A stretch of DNA of 64,000 nucleotides from Brevibacterium sp. XM4083. Its GTDB lineage: Bacteria > Actinomycetota > Actinomycetes > Actinomycetales > Brevibacteriaceae. The translations under genes were made by a program, and so were the position numbers. Under the pieces are notes generated by a model, which saw only the letters and a program-made list of their open reading frames with translations, ran no database searches and was not told where the DNA came from. The DNA lies in NCBI RefSeq assembly GCF_006489205.2, contig NZ_VFYR02000003.1:427462-491461 (forward strand), written 5' to 3'. Shown piece after piece: positions 8,462 through 17,514 of this stretch (position 1 is the stretch's first letter; each line of letters opens with the position of its first letter).

Positions 8462-9468
8462 TTCGCGGTCTCCTCGGTCGTCGTCGCGGGGGAACTGCCG
8501 GTCTGTCCGGGGGCGCTGCCGGTCTGTGCGGGGGCGGCCGCCTCGGCGGACTGCTCAGCGAAGGCGAGCGCAGCCTCGCGGACCCACGCCCCCTCGTCCC
8601 ACGCGCGCTTGCGGTGGGCGATGCGCTGGTCGTTGCAGGGGCCGTTGCCCTTGACGACGGACCAGAACTCGTCCCAGTCGGGCGTCGAGAAGTCGTAGTG
8701 GCCGCGCTCTTCGTTCCACTTGAGGTTCTCGTCGGGGAACGTCACGCCGAGGGCCTCGGCCTGCGGGATCGACATGTCGACGAACTTCTGGCGCAGCTCG
8801 TCGTTCGTGTGGGTCTTGATGCCCCACTCCATCGACTGCGCGGTGTTCGGGGAGTCGTCGTCGGGGGGTCCGAACATCATCAGGGCCGGCCACCAGAAGC
8901 GGTTGACGGATTCCTGGACCATCTCCCGCTGCTCGTCGGTGCCGCGCATCATCGTCATGAGCAGCTCGTAGCCCTGACGCTGGTGGAAGGACTCCTCCTT
9001 GCACACGCGGATCATCGCGCGACCGTAGGGTCCGAAGGAGGTCCGGCACAGCGGCACCTGGTTGCAGATCGCGGCACCGTCGACGAGCCAGCCGATCGTG
9101 CCGACGTCGGTGTAGGACAGGGTCGGGTAGTTGAAGATCGACGAGTACTTCTGCTTGCCGGCGATGAGCTTCTCGGTGAGCTCGTTGCGGCTGGCACCGA
9201 GGGTCTCGGCGGCGGAGTAGAGGTAGAGGCCGTGACCGGCTTCGTCCTGGACCTTCGCGAGCAGGATCGCCTTGCGGCGCAGCGAGGGGGCGCGGGTGAT
9301 CCAGTTGCCCTCCGGCTGCATGCCGATGATCTCCGAGTGCGCGTGCTGCGCGACCTGCCGGATGAGCGTCTTGCGGTAGGCCTCGGGCATCCAGTCGCGC
9401 GGTTCGATGCGATCCTTGGCTTCGATCGTGTCGGCGAACTGCGCCTCGAGCTGTGCTTCAGTTGTCAT
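8458..9468 (-). CDS. paaA: PaaA, catalytic di-iron subunit of phenylacetyl-CoA 1,2-epoxidase
   Basis: 336 residues. Catalytic oxygenase subunit that epoxidises the ring of phenylacetyl-CoA. Candidate iron ligands lie in two E-x-x-H motifs, Glu76-His79 (DEAGHG) and Glu159-His162 ([13 protein letters not shown]), with Glu46 and Asp130 as likely partners. ATG 9468 was chosen because it has GGAG 5 nt upstream and matches the usual PaaA N-terminus; the in-frame extension further upstream would run through the predicted PaaR operator at 9490-9511. First gene of the nine-gene operon. Confidence 0.94.
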   Translation of the reverse strand: MTTEAQLEAQFADTIEAKDRIEPRDWMPEAYRKTLIRQVAQHAHSEIIGMQPEGNWITRAPSLRRKAILLAKVQDEAGHGLYLYSAAETLGASRNELTEKLIAGKQKYSSIFNYPTLSYTDVGTIGWLVDGAAICNQVPLCRTSFGPYGRAMIRVCKEESFHQRQGYELLMTMMRGTDEQREMVQESVNRFWWPALMMFGPPDDDSPNTAQSMEWGIKTHTNDELRQKFVDMSIPQAEALGVTFPDENLKWNEERGHYDFSTPDWDEFWSVVKGNGPCNDQRIAHRKRAWDEGAWVREAALAFAEQSAEAAAPAQTGSAPGQTGSSPATTTEETAK

Positions 9469-9489
9469 GACCACTCCATCGGACCATTT

Positions 9490-9511
9490 ACTGACCATTT
9501 GTTCTGTAAAG
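9490..9511 (-). promoter_or_regulatory. Predicted PaaR (TetR-type) operator upstream of paaA
   Basis: An imperfect palindrome with ACTGACC on the left and CTGTAAAG on the right, 22 bp before the paaA ATG. It fits the spacing of the Corynebacterium glutamicum PaaR operator as I recall it (half-sites ACTNACC and GGTNAGT). The same layout recurs upstream of paaI, paaZ and the MHS transporter, which supports a shared regulator. Confidence 0.7.
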
Positions 9512-9569
9512 TTCTCCACCAGTGTGGCATACCCCACGCCCGCACGCAATAGGTCACCCCGCGCAGGCG

Positions 9570-9661
9570 AGGCGCCGAGGCGGACAGTCGTTGACGAGCA
9601 GGGCGCCCTGAGGCGAGCGGCCGATCAATCCTCAGGCGCCGCGGCGGACAGTCGTTGACGA
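9570..9661. repeat. 28-bp direct repeat, two copies
   Basis: AGGCGCCG(A/C)GGCGGACAG... and its continuation TCGTTGACGA occur at 9570-9597 and again at 9634-9661, 64 bp apart, with one mismatch. The repeat lies between the paaA promoter and the AT-rich start of the glycopolymer insert. No function is known to me. Confidence 0.85.
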
Positions 9662-9915
9662 CCCGACTGCCCCGGAGGTGGCTCCCGCTCGATTCCGCGC
9701 CGAGTATCGAGCGGGATTCACCTCTGGAAACATGGGCGCACAGCATGAATTGGCAAGCATTGTTGTTTTTCTGCTCTCCCCGTCGGACTACAGCTCAGAA
9801 TCCAGGCGATTCCCGTGATCCACTACACCTGATTTGCTCGTGTCAATCCGCGGTGCAAAGATGACTTCGCATTAAATTGAAAGTGACGTGACAATGACCT
9901 GCGGAGGTACTGCCA

Positions 9916-11574
9916 GTGAACGGGCTGAAGTCGAAGGTGAATACCGTCGTCGGCGGTTTCCGCAGAACCATGGTCGACGCACTCAGCGACCAGCAGAAAC
10001 TCCTGCTCTCCGAAGTCCGTCACGGAGAGACCGAATGGCAGCAGCGAGTGCGGTCGACGGTGCGCAATCGCTCGCCACGGTCGTCGGATGCGGTGGCCCA
10101 TCAGGCGCATGATTCCCGGGCCGCCCGAGCCGAGAATCTTGCCCAGGTCCGCGCAATCCTCGCCGCCGCACAGGTGGACTTCGTCGAACTCCCGCGCAGG
10201 TCACGCGAGAAGACACGACTTGTCGTTCCGCGCTCGCAGATCCGGCGCGTCCTCGCCGCAGTCGCGCGACTGACACCGGAGAACGGCTGGGCGAAGGTCT
10301 TCCGCGATCAGTTCTCGTCGTCGATCGGTCTGCAGAAGATGCGCCACGATCCCGGTGTTGTCGCCGCCATCGAATGTCGCCGCCTTGCCGCAGCACCCGA
10401 TGGCCGACGCCTCAACACCGAGAATGAGACGATCATCGTCGAGGCCTGGGCCGACCTCGGTCCCCGGGAGCCCCGGGTCGACGGCTCGTGGCATGTACCC
10501 GGCACTCTTCACCGCGTTCTCACTCAGCCGCGCACCCTGGTCGAGTACTTCACGCCGGCTGACTGGGCTGCCTCGCTGGCCAACGGCAACCGAACGGCTC
10601 AGCCGAGTGCTCCGGATCTGTACGAGATCGACGGTCCTGTCGATCTCGTCTACACCTGGGTCAACGGCTCCGACCCGACATGGCTGTGGAAGAAGCTGCA
10701 GGCCCAAGCGGCTCTCACCGGGGAGACCATCAACAAGTCGGCGGTGTCCGACTCACGGTTCGCCGATCGCAAAGAGCTGCTCTATTCCCTGCGATCAGTC
10801 GAGTCGTATGCGAGTTGGGCGAACCACATCTACCTCGTCACCGACGACCAGGTTCCCGACTGGCTCAACGTCGATCATCCGAAGCTGACGGTCATCGACC
10901 ATCGCGACATCTTCACTGAGCCCGGAAATCTCCCGGTCTTCAATTCGCATGCGATCGAATCACAGCTGCATCACATCCCCGGGCTGAGCGAGAACTACGT
11001 CTACATGAACGATGATCTGTTCTTCATGCGCCCGACCGAACCCGATCTGTTCTTCACCGGAAGCGGGCTTTCGCGCTTCTTCCCCTCGACTGCCCCTCTC
11101 GACCTCGCCGAACCGACCGCTCGGGACCTCCCCGTGCTGTCGGCCGCCAAGCACGGTCGTCAGTTCATGCTCGATGAGCATGGCAGGCGTGTCGGCAACA
11201 AGTTCAAGCACACCCCGCATCCGCAGCTGAAGTCGGTGATGACCGAGTTCGAAGAGTCACATCAGGATCTGTTCGACAGCGTGGCCCGATCGAAGTTCCG
11301 GCACCCCGATGACTACTCCATCGCCTCGGCGCTCTACCACTTCCACGCGTATGCGCAGGGCAGGGCCATCGACTCCGGGATTCGGTACGCATACATGGAC
11401 ATCTCGCGCCCGGACGCCGAGCTCTACATGCGACGTCTGCTTCGTCGCAGGGATCTCGATGTCCTCTGCCTCAACGACACCGATTCCTCCCCGGACATGC
11501 AGGACCACCTCGATGAGATCGTCAGGTGGTTCCTCGATGAGAAGTTCCCCCTCCCGAGCACCTTTGAAAAGTAG
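9916..11574 (+). CDS. Stealth-family capsule/exopolysaccharide phosphotransferase
   Basis: 552 residues. All Stealth conserved regions can be found: CR1 PVDLVYTWVNGSDPTW (241-256), CR2 with RKELLYSLRS and HIYLVTDDQVPDWL (about 285-317), CR3 with NSHAIESQLHHIPGLSENY and the MNDDLFF metal/active-site segment (343-370), and CR4 near residues 455-480 (FRHPDDYSIAS). Family members transfer sugar-1-phosphates to build phosphodiester-linked capsules or wall polymers (e.g. CpsY- and SacB-type enzymes). The GTG at 9916 follows GCGGAGG by 8 nt. The next gene, a GT2/TagF fusion, begins 16 bp downstream, so the two form an operon. Base composition is lower in GC than the flanking paa genes. Confidence 0.88.
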   Translation: MNGLKSKVNTVVGGFRRTMVDALSDQQKLLLSEVRHGETEWQQRVRSTVRNRSPRSSDAVAHQAHDSRAARAENLAQVRAILAAAQVDFVELPRRSREKTRLVVPRSQIRRVLAAVARLTPENGWAKVFRDQFSSSIGLQKMRHDPGVVAAIECRRLAAAPDGRRLNTENETIIVEAWADLGPREPRVDGSWHVPGTLHRVLTQPRTLVEYFTPADWAASLANGNRTAQPSAPDLYEIDGPVDLVYTWVNGSDPTWLWKKLQAQAALTGETINKSAVSDSRFADRKELLYSLRSVESYASWANHIYLVTDDQVPDWLNVDHPKLTVIDHRDIFTEPGNLPVFNSHAIESQLHHIPGLSENYVYMNDDLFFMRPTEPDLFFTGSGLSRFFPSTAPLDLAEPTARDLPVLSAAKHGRQFMLDEHGRRVGNKFKHTPHPQLKSVMTEFEESHQDLFDSVARSKFRHPDDYSIASALYHFHAYAQGRAIDSGIRYAYMDISRPDAELYMRRLLRRRDLDVLCLNDTDSSPDMQDHLDEIVRWFLDEKFPLPSTFEK

Positions 11575-11590
11575 AGGACACCAGCCTCCG

Positions 11591-14362
11591 ATGCCGCAAT
11601 TCAGTCTGATCTCCGCCGTCTACAACGTCGAGCAGTACCTGCCCGACTTCCTGCGCTCCCTCGATGAGCAGACCTTCGATCACAGCGCAGTCCAGGTGGT
11701 GCTGGTCGACGACGGGTCGACGGACTCCTCCGCGGAGATCATCGAAGCCTGGGCGGCGACCACCGACTATTCGGTGGAGGTCATCCACCAGGCGAACGCG
11801 GGGCAGGCAGCAGCCCGGAACACCGGCCTCGACCACGCAAGCGGTTCCTGGGTGAGCTTCCCCGACCCCGATGACATCCTTGAACCCGAATACCTCGCCG
11901 CAGTTCACGATGACGTGAACGGCGATGAGACTCCTTCCATGGTGGTGTGCCGACTCATCGACTTCTGGGAAGCGCGAAACGAAATCGGGGAGACTCACCC
12001 GCTGCGTTTCCGGTTCCAGGGCGGTACGCAGATGGTCGATATCGATCGCTTCCCCCGAAACATCACACTTCATTCCACAATGGCGTTCTTCCTCAGAGAT
12101 CGGGTTGAACGGCACGGTCTGCGCTTTGATCCCCGCATTCGCCCCGTGTTCGAAGACGCCCACTTCATTCAGAGCTACCTGTTGGCCTGCGATTCTCGCA
12201 AAATCGTCTTCGACGCTGTTGCCCGTTATATCTACCGCCGCCGAGCCGATGGCAGTTCGTCCCTGCAGACAAGCTCCGCGGATCCTCGACGCTACACGGA
12301 TGTGCTGCGCTACGGCCTGCTCGAGCTTCTGAAGCGAGCGAAGGCATCCGGTCCGATTCCACTCTGGTTGCAGAACATCGTCCTCTACGAAGTGTTCTGG
12401 ATTCTGCGATCGGAGGAGTCACTCTTTCCGAAGACAGGTCACCTCTCATCGGCAGTCGCTGAAGAGTTCTGCGAAATCATGGCTGAGGTACGGAGTCATA
12501 TCGAAACCCCACTGATCGAAGCTTTCGATCTCATCAAGGTCTCACACTCACAGCGAGAAACACTTCTCCATGGCTTTTCGGGATCCGATTGGTCTTGGGA
12601 CTTCGTGCAAGTTCAACAGTTCGACGCAAAGAAGAAGCTCGTCAAACTCCGTTATCGGTTCACAGGCGAACGCCCTGATGAGGTGCTGAAGTTCCGTGGA
12701 CTCGAGGCGGAGCCGATGTACGCCAAAACCCGCGCCATGAAGTATCTCGGTCGCCCGCTGTTGTTCGAACGCATCCTCTGGGTGAGCGCCCGCGGGACCA
12801 TCACGATCTCCCTCAATGGGATGGACGTGCCCATCACAGAATCTCTGCCCACGCCAAAGCAATTCGTACTTCGTCCAGCGCGGGCAGAGAAGCGCGGCCC
12901 TGCACCGCGGGATCGGGCCACACGCTCACATTCACGGACCCGGAGACACCGGAACGTGTCGATCGACGATCGAATCACGACTGCGCTCGCTGACTCACCT
13001 CGGCTCCGTCGCAAGTTCAAGGATGCCTGGGTGTTCATGGACCGCATGGACAAGGCTGGCGACAACGCCGAGCACCTTTTCAAGTATGTACGCAGCTCGC
13101 AGAAGAACTGCAATGCCTGGTTCGTCCTAGACAAGGATTCTCCCGATTGGGCCCGGCTCAAGGCCGAAGGAGTGGACCGGCTTATCGCTCACGGTTCGCG
13201 CCTGTGGAAAGCTCTGTGCCTCAACGCCGAACTGCTCGTGTCGTCGAACATCGAACGGAATCTCACCCACCCGTTCAAACTGAGCAATGGACGTCAACCG
13301 CAATGGGATCACGTCTTCCTTCAACACGGAGTCACCAAGGACGACCTCTCAGGCTGGCTCAACACAAAAACTCCCCGGCTGGTGGTGACAACAACTGAGC
13401 CGGAACATCAGTCGATCGTTGGTGATGGAGGCGCGTACGCCCTCAGCAACAAGGAAACGATGATGACAGGAATGCCGCGCTATGATCGGCTGGCTTTGCT
13501 CGACGCCTCCCGCAAGGATTCGCCTTCATCAACGATCACTTTCATGCCGACGTGGCGAAGAGGACTTGTCGACGCCCTTGCCACGATCGATGATCCTTCG
13601 CGACGCGGAGATCTCCTCCGGCAATCCGACTGGTGGCTCCAATGGTCGGCGCTGATGCGCTCACAGGAACTCCGCGACTTCGCCGGCAAACACGATCTGC
13701 GCCTCCGCTTCGTGCCTCACCCGTCAATCGACAAGCACATCGAGCAGCGGGATCTTCCCGATGACGTCGAGTTGGTTCGCCATGCCGACATGGACTTTCA
13801 GAGTGCACTGGTCGATTCGCGGCTCATGGTGACCGACACCTCGTCAGTCGCCTTCGACGCTGCGTTCATCGACCGCCCGGTGGTGTATTTCCAGTTCGAC
13901 GTGGACAACATCTACGGGGGTGGGCACACTGCTCGACCCGGTTACTTCTCATTCGACAATGATGGGTTCGGTCCAGTTGTGTCCACCGCCTCCGAGGCAG
14001 TCGCAGCGATCGTCTCACTCGTCTCGGGTGACGATCCTCGTATCGCCGAATTCGCCCGGCGACGGAGTGCAACGTTCACCCTCCCGAAAACGGGGAACTG
14101 CGAGCGCACTTACAAGGCGATTGCCCGGTCCCTCAAAGTGGTCTCGCCCAAGGACGGAACCGCGCTCAGACCAAACCCGACGGCACAGCCCACCCGATAC
14201 CTCGACGACCTTTCACGAGCCGAACGATCACTGAAATCCGAACATGTCTCTCACCTGGCCGTCGAGTCCCAACCGAAGGCAGATGCCGCCGTGCATGCAA
14301 CGACAGAGCCGGTGCACACGAGCTCAGAAGAGACATTGTCGGAGACCGCACCCACAGGTTGA
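11591..14362 (+). CDS. Bifunctional GT2 glycosyltransferase / CDP-glycerol glycerophosphotransferase-like protein
   Basis: 923 residues. The N-terminal ~300 are a GT2 (GT-A) domain: SLISAVYNVEQYLPDFLRSL at the start, VLVDDGSTDSS at 37-47, NAGQAAARNTGL at 69-80 and the metal-binding DPDD at 92-95. A ~200-residue middle links to a TagF/TagB-like domain from about 540 on, with FLQHGVTKDDLSGW near 576 and DTSSVAFDAAFIDRPVVYF near 750, typical of poly(glycerol-phosphate) transferases. It probably both adds a sugar and transfers polyol phosphate during teichoic acid-like polymer synthesis. An ATG at 11591 starts the GT2 fold directly; a longer frame upstream overlaps the Stealth gene and is not used. 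Rows around 12420 are about 50% GC, against about 65% in paaK. Confidence 0.85.
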   Translation: MPQFSLISAVYNVEQYLPDFLRSLDEQTFDHSAVQVVLVDDGSTDSSAEIIEAWAATTDYSVEVIHQANAGQAAARNTGLDHASGSWVSFPDPDDILEPEYLAAVHDDVNGDETPSMVVCRLIDFWEARNEIGETHPLRFRFQGGTQMVDIDRFPRNITLHSTMAFFLRDRVERHGLRFDPRIRPVFEDAHFIQSYLLACDSRKIVFDAVARYIYRRRADGSSSLQTSSADPRRYTDVLRYGLLELLKRAKASGPIPLWLQNIVLYEVFWILRSEESLFPKTGHLSSAVAEEFCEIMAEVRSHIETPLIEAFDLIKVSHSQRETLLHGFSGSDWSWDFVQVQQFDAKKKLVKLRYRFTGERPDEVLKFRGLEAEPMYAKTRAMKYLGRPLLFERILWVSARGTITISLNGMDVPITESLPTPKQFVLRPARAEKRGPAPRDRATRSHSRTRRHRNVSIDDRITTALADSPRLRRKFKDAWVFMDRMDKAGDNAEHLFKYVRSSQKNCNAWFVLDKDSPDWARLKAEGVDRLIAHGSRLWKALCLNAELLVSSNIERNLTHPFKLSNGRQPQWDHVFLQHGVTKDDLSGWLNTKTPRLVVTTTEPEHQSIVGDGGAYALSNKETMMTGMPRYDRLALLDASRKDSPSSTITFMPTWRRGLVDALATIDDPSRRGDLLRQSDWWLQWSALMRSQELRDFAGKHDLRLRFVPHPSIDKHIEQRDLPDDVELVRHADMDFQSALVDSRLMVTDTSSVAFDAAFIDRPVVYFQFDVDNIYGGGHTARPGYFSFDNDGFGPVVSTASEAVAAIVSLVSGDDPRIAEFARRRSATFTLPKTGNCERTYKAIARSLKVVSPKDGTALRPNPTAQPTRYLDDLSRAERSLKSEHVSHLAVESQPKADAAVHATTEPVHTSSEETLSETAPTG

Positions 14363-14470
14363 GGTGGGAGTCTCCTGTTCTCACCGATGATGTGCCCGCG
14401 CTTGTCCGCTCCATTCGGAGTCAGCCGCCACTTCGCTGACTTGACAGAGACGCCGATCACAACGATATTT

Positions 14471-14492
14471 ATTGACCAGATGGTCGTTTATT
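14471..14492 (+). promoter_or_regulatory. Predicted PaaR operator upstream of paaI
   Basis: The palindrome ATTGACCAGATGGTCGTTTA is centred 80 bp before paaI. GACC and GGTC are exact inverted half-sites. It aligns in register with the boxes before paaA and paaZ. Confidence 0.65.
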
Positions 14493-14560
14493 CTCTTGCC
14501 GCCGTGCGGCACGTCTGAGACGGCGACCCTGCAGCGCAGCGACTCGAGGAGGAGCCCGAC

Positions 14561-15127
14561 ATGGCACATGCCGACATCGACGCGACGGACACCGCCCGCA
14601 CCGACACGGCCGCACCCCCGGCTCCGGCCGCCTCGACAAGCGCAGCCTCGGCAAGCGCAGCCTCGGCGAGCACATCCGCCTCACCTGAGCGAAGCACGCC
14701 CGGCATCGGCAATGAAGCGCACACGGGCGCGGCGGCGATGTACGCCAACGATCGCGCCTCCCAGCACCTCGGGATCACTCTCGACGATCACGGACCCGGC
14801 TGGGCGCAGTGCTCGATGACCGTCACCGACATCATGGCCAACGGTCACGAGATCACCCACGGCGGCTACATCTTCCTCTTCGCCGACACGACGTTCGCGA
14901 TGGCCTGCAACTACCCCGGATCGGTCACCGTCGCCTCGGGCGGGGACATCACCTTCCTCAAGCCCACCCGCGTCGGCGACGAACTCGTCGCCCACGGCCG
15001 CGAGGTCGTCCGGCAGGGCCGCTCCGGCATCTACGACGTCGAGGTCAAGCGCGGTGATGAGACGATCGCCGTCTACCGCGGCCGCTCGCGCACCCTTCCG
15101 GCCCCGAAGCCCGACGCCGCCCCCTGA
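14561..15127 (+). CDS. paaI: PaaI, hydroxyphenylacetyl-CoA thioesterase
   Basis: 188 residues. The hot-dog fold starts near residue 55; GHEITHGGYIFLFADTTFAMACN contains the conserved HGG and the catalytic Asp of PaaI, and the C-terminal half (GIYDVEVKRGDETIAVYRGRS) matches PaaI closely. It is thought to rescue CoA from dead-end or inhibitory CoA esters of the pathway. The first ~50 residues are Ala/Ser/Thr-rich low-complexity sequence absent from enterobacterial PaaI. The start ATG 14561 is supported by a strong GAGGAGGAG Shine-Dalgarno; an internal Met60 is where the E. coli homology begins. First gene of paaI-paaK. Confidence 0.88.
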   Translation: MAHADIDATDTARTDTAAPPAPAASTSAASASAASASTSASPERSTPGIGNEAHTGAAAMYANDRASQHLGITLDDHGPGWAQCSMTVTDIMANGHEITHGGYIFLFADTTFAMACNYPGSVTVASGGDITFLKPTRVGDELVAHGREVVRQGRSGIYDVEVKRGDETIAVYRGRSRTLPAPKPDAAP

Positions 15128-15233
15128 CCCTCACCCCGCGGACCCCGCTCACCCGGCGCCGCCCGCGTCGCGCCACCACCTCGGCGCTCCAGGACATCCA
15201 CACCGCATTCGACACACCCGCCAGGAGACCACG

Positions 15234-16529
15234 ATGACCGCGACCGCCAGCGACGCCGGTGAGACGATGAGCCTCGATGAACTGCGCGCTCATCAGCTGA
15301 CCAACCTCACGACCACGGTGTCCACCGTCTACGAGAAGGTCCCCTTCTACCGGAAGGCCTTCGACGAGCTCGGCATCACTCCCGCAGACATCACCAGTCT
15401 CGACGACATCGCGAAGCTGCCGTTCACGAGCAAGCAGGACCTGCGGGAGAACTACCCGTTCGGACTCTTCGCCGTCCCCCGGGAGAACGTCGCCCGCATC
15501 CACGCGTCCTCGGGGACGACCGGACTGCCGACCGTCGTCGGATACACGCAGAACGACCTCGACGTGTGGAGCGACCTCATCCGCCGCTCGATCATCGGCG
15601 CCGGCGGACGCCCCGGCCAGATGCTCCACAACGCCTACGGGTACGGACTCTTCACCGGCGGACTCGGCGTCCACGGCGCCGAACGCCACGGCTTCACCGT
15701 CGTCCCCATCTCCGGCGGACAGACCGAGCGCCAGGTCCAGCTCATCCAGGACTTCCAGCCCGACATCATCACCGCCACCCCGACCTACCTGCTCACGATC
15801 CTCGACGAATTCCACCGGCAGGGCATCGACCCGACCTCGACGAGCCTCAAGGTCGCGATCTGCGGCGCCGAACCGTGGACGGACGAGATGCGCCGCGAGA
15901 TCGAGAAGTCCTTCGACATCGACGCCGTCGACATCTACGGCCTCTCCGAGGTCATGGGCCCCGGCGTCGCCTGCGAATCCGCAGTGACCAAGGACGGCCC
16001 GACGATCTGGGAGGACCACTTCTACCCCGAGATCGTCGACCCCTTCACCGGCGAGGTGCTGCCCGACGGCGAGGAGGGCGAACTCGTCTTCACCTCCCTG
16101 ACGAAGGAGGCGCTGCCGATCATCCGCTACCGCACGCACGATCTCGCGAGCCTGCTGCCGGGCACCGCCCACCCGAACTTCCGCCGCATCTCACGCATCA
16201 CCGGCCGCTCCGACGACCTCATCATCATCCGCGGCGTCAACGTCTACCCCGCCAACGTCGAGTCCGTGCTCTTCGAGTTCGAGCACCTCAGCCCGCACTT
16301 CCAGCTCGTCCTCACCCGCCCGGGCCGAATGGACGAGGTGACCGTCGAGGTCGAGTGCCGCGACGGCGTCGGCGCGGTCGAACGCGAGGGGCTCGGCAGC
16401 CGCGTCGCCGCGCGGATCAAGGAGCGCCTCGGCGTCTCCTCGACCGTCGACGTCAAGGATCCCGGGTCGCTGCCGCGCTCGGTCGGCAAGCTCAAGCGCA
16501 TCATCGACCATCGCGAGAACATCCGCTGA
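15234..16529 (+). CDS. paaK: PaaK, phenylacetate-CoA ligase
   Basis: 431 residues, normal for PaaK. ANL-superfamily adenylating enzyme: P-loop-like SSGTTGLPTVVGYTQ (about 92-106), the IYGLSEVMGPGVACE motif, the EEGELVFTSLTKEALPIIRYRTHDL region and the C-terminal hinge TGRSDDLIIIRGVNVYP with LPRSVGKLKR. It activates phenylacetate to phenylacetyl-CoA. ATG 15234 has AGGAGA 5 nt upstream; an upstream in-frame extension would overlap paaI and is not used. 106 bp follow paaI, with no terminator seen between them. Confidence 0.94.
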   Translation: MTATASDAGETMSLDELRAHQLTNLTTTVSTVYEKVPFYRKAFDELGITPADITSLDDIAKLPFTSKQDLRENYPFGLFAVPRENVARIHASSGTTGLPTVVGYTQNDLDVWSDLIRRSIIGAGGRPGQMLHNAYGYGLFTGGLGVHGAERHGFTVVPISGGQTERQVQLIQDFQPDIITATPTYLLTILDEFHRQGIDPTSTSLKVAICGAEPWTDEMRREIEKSFDIDAVDIYGLSEVMGPGVACESAVTKDGPTIWEDHFYPEIVDPFTGEVLPDGEEGELVFTSLTKEALPIIRYRTHDLASLLPGTAHPNFRRISRITGRSDDLIIIRGVNVYPANVESVLFEFEHLSPHFQLVLTRPGRMDEVTVEVECRDGVGAVEREGLGSRVAARIKERLGVSSTVDVKDPGSLPRSVGKLKRIIDHRENIR

Positions 16530-16574
16530 GGCCGGGTGTGACCCGTGTCGCGGCGGCGGCAGCGTCTCGCTGAT

Positions 16575-16580
16575 TAGACT
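16575..16580 (+). promoter_or_regulatory. -10 hexamer of a leaderless paaR-like transcript
   Basis: TAGACT lies 7 nt before ATG 16588, which has no Shine-Dalgarno sequence. The spacing puts transcription start at or next to the A of the ATG. Confidence 0.5.
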
Positions 16581-16587
16581 GGTGCGC

Positions 16588-17361
16588 ATGTCCAAGAGCC
16601 CGTCACCTGCGCAGACTCCGCCGACCTCGGCCGGAGAGGCCGTCGTGCCGTCGGCTGCCGGCGGGGATCCTGCCGCTGAGGCGGCCGGTGCGAATGCCCC
16701 GGGTGGGGCTGGTGCCGCCGGTGGGGCTGGTGGTGCCATCGTCGCCGAGGCGACCGCACAGTCGCGTCCGCGCCGTGGCCGTCCCGGCTACGACCGGGAG
16801 ACGCTCATCAACAAGGCCACCGAGGTGTTCGTCCTCCGCGGCTACGACGGGACGTCGATGGACACCGTGGCCCGCGAGCTCGGGATCACGAAGTCGGCGA
16901 TCTACCACCATGTGAAGTCGAAGGAGGAGCTGCTGCGGCTCGCGATCAACCGCGGCATCAGCGCCCTCGATTCGGCGGTCGAGACCGAGAGCCGGCGCAC
17001 CGGCACCGACGCCCTCGAGCGTCTGCGGCTCGCCGTCCACGCCAGCGTCCTCATCCTCATCGAATACCACCACTCCGTCACTCTGCTCCTGCGGGTGCGC
17101 GGCAACTCCGAGGTCGAACGCGAGGCCCTCGAACAGCGGCGCGGCATCGACGACAAGATCCGCGCCCTGGTCGCCGAGGCGATCGCCGAGGGCGGCATCC
17201 GCGCGGACTTCCCGCCCGGCCTCGTCACCCGCCTGCTCTTCGGGATGGTCAACTCGATCACCGAGTGGTACCGCCCCGGCTATCCTGTCGACCCCGAGAC
17301 CATCGCCGAGGCAGTGACGGCGATGGCGTTCACCGGCCTCGAGGCCCCACCCCCGACGTGA
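16588..17361 (+). CDS. paaR: TetR-family regulator, probable PaaR
   Basis: 257 residues from ATG 16588. A ~60-residue Gly/Ala-rich N-terminus is followed by a TetR HTH (RETLINKATEVFVLRGYDGTSMDTVARELGITKSAIYHHVKSKEELL) at about 75-120 and an effector domain that ends near 240. It is downstream of paaK, and TetR-type palindromes occur before paaA, paaI, paaZ and the MHS transporter, so it is likely the phenylacetyl-CoA-responsive repressor. Function is inferred from context and operator resemblance. An alternative GTG at 16582 adds two residues. The long disordered N-terminal extension is unusual for TetR proteins. Confidence 0.75.
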   Translation: MSKSPSPAQTPPTSAGEAVVPSAAGGDPAAEAAGANAPGGAGAAGGAGGAIVAEATAQSRPRRGRPGYDRETLINKATEVFVLRGYDGTSMDTVARELGITKSAIYHHVKSKEELLRLAINRGISALDSAVETESRRTGTDALERLRLAVHASVLILIEYHHSVTLLLRVRGNSEVEREALEQRRGIDDKIRALVAEAIAEGGIRADFPPGLVTRLLFGMVNSITEWYRPGYPVDPETIAEAVTAMAFTGLEAPPPT

Positions 17362-17378
17362 GAGGCCCCGAACCCGCC

Positions 17379-17439
17379 GACTTCCGGTCGCAGAGTGTCG
17401 ATGACGGGCGCGCAGATCGACACTCTGCGACCGGAAGTC
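17379..17439. repeat. Long perfect palindrome (24-bp arms, 13-nt loop)
   Basis: Left arm 17379-17402 and right arm 17416-17439 are perfect reverse complements, with the core GAGTGTCGAT/ATCGACACTC next to the 13-nt loop. It lies between the paaR-like gene and the drug transporter. A sister element with the same core and the same loop length is at 58688-58750. It could terminate paaR transcription, but there is no T-tract. Confidence 0.9.
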
Positions 17440-17514
17440 CGAGACACGAGCCTCACCGAGTCACGCGCCGCGACCTTGCCCAGTGAGCCTTGCCTGAGGG
17501 CGTACTCTGACAGG

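Larger units (their letters stand above)
9469..9915. other. Intergenic region between paaA and the Stealth gene
   Basis: 447 bp without a credible gene. It holds the paaA operator (9490-9511), two copies of a 28-bp direct repeat (9570-9597 and 9634-9661), and a noticeably AT-richer stretch from about 9745 to 9895 that must carry the promoter of the divergent glycopolymer genes. This is one edge of the low-GC insert inside the paa locus. Confidence 0.7.

Noticed and set aside
9570..9661. Short CRISPR or attachment-site pair
   Set aside because: Only two copies, no spacer pattern, no integrase or tRNA nearby.
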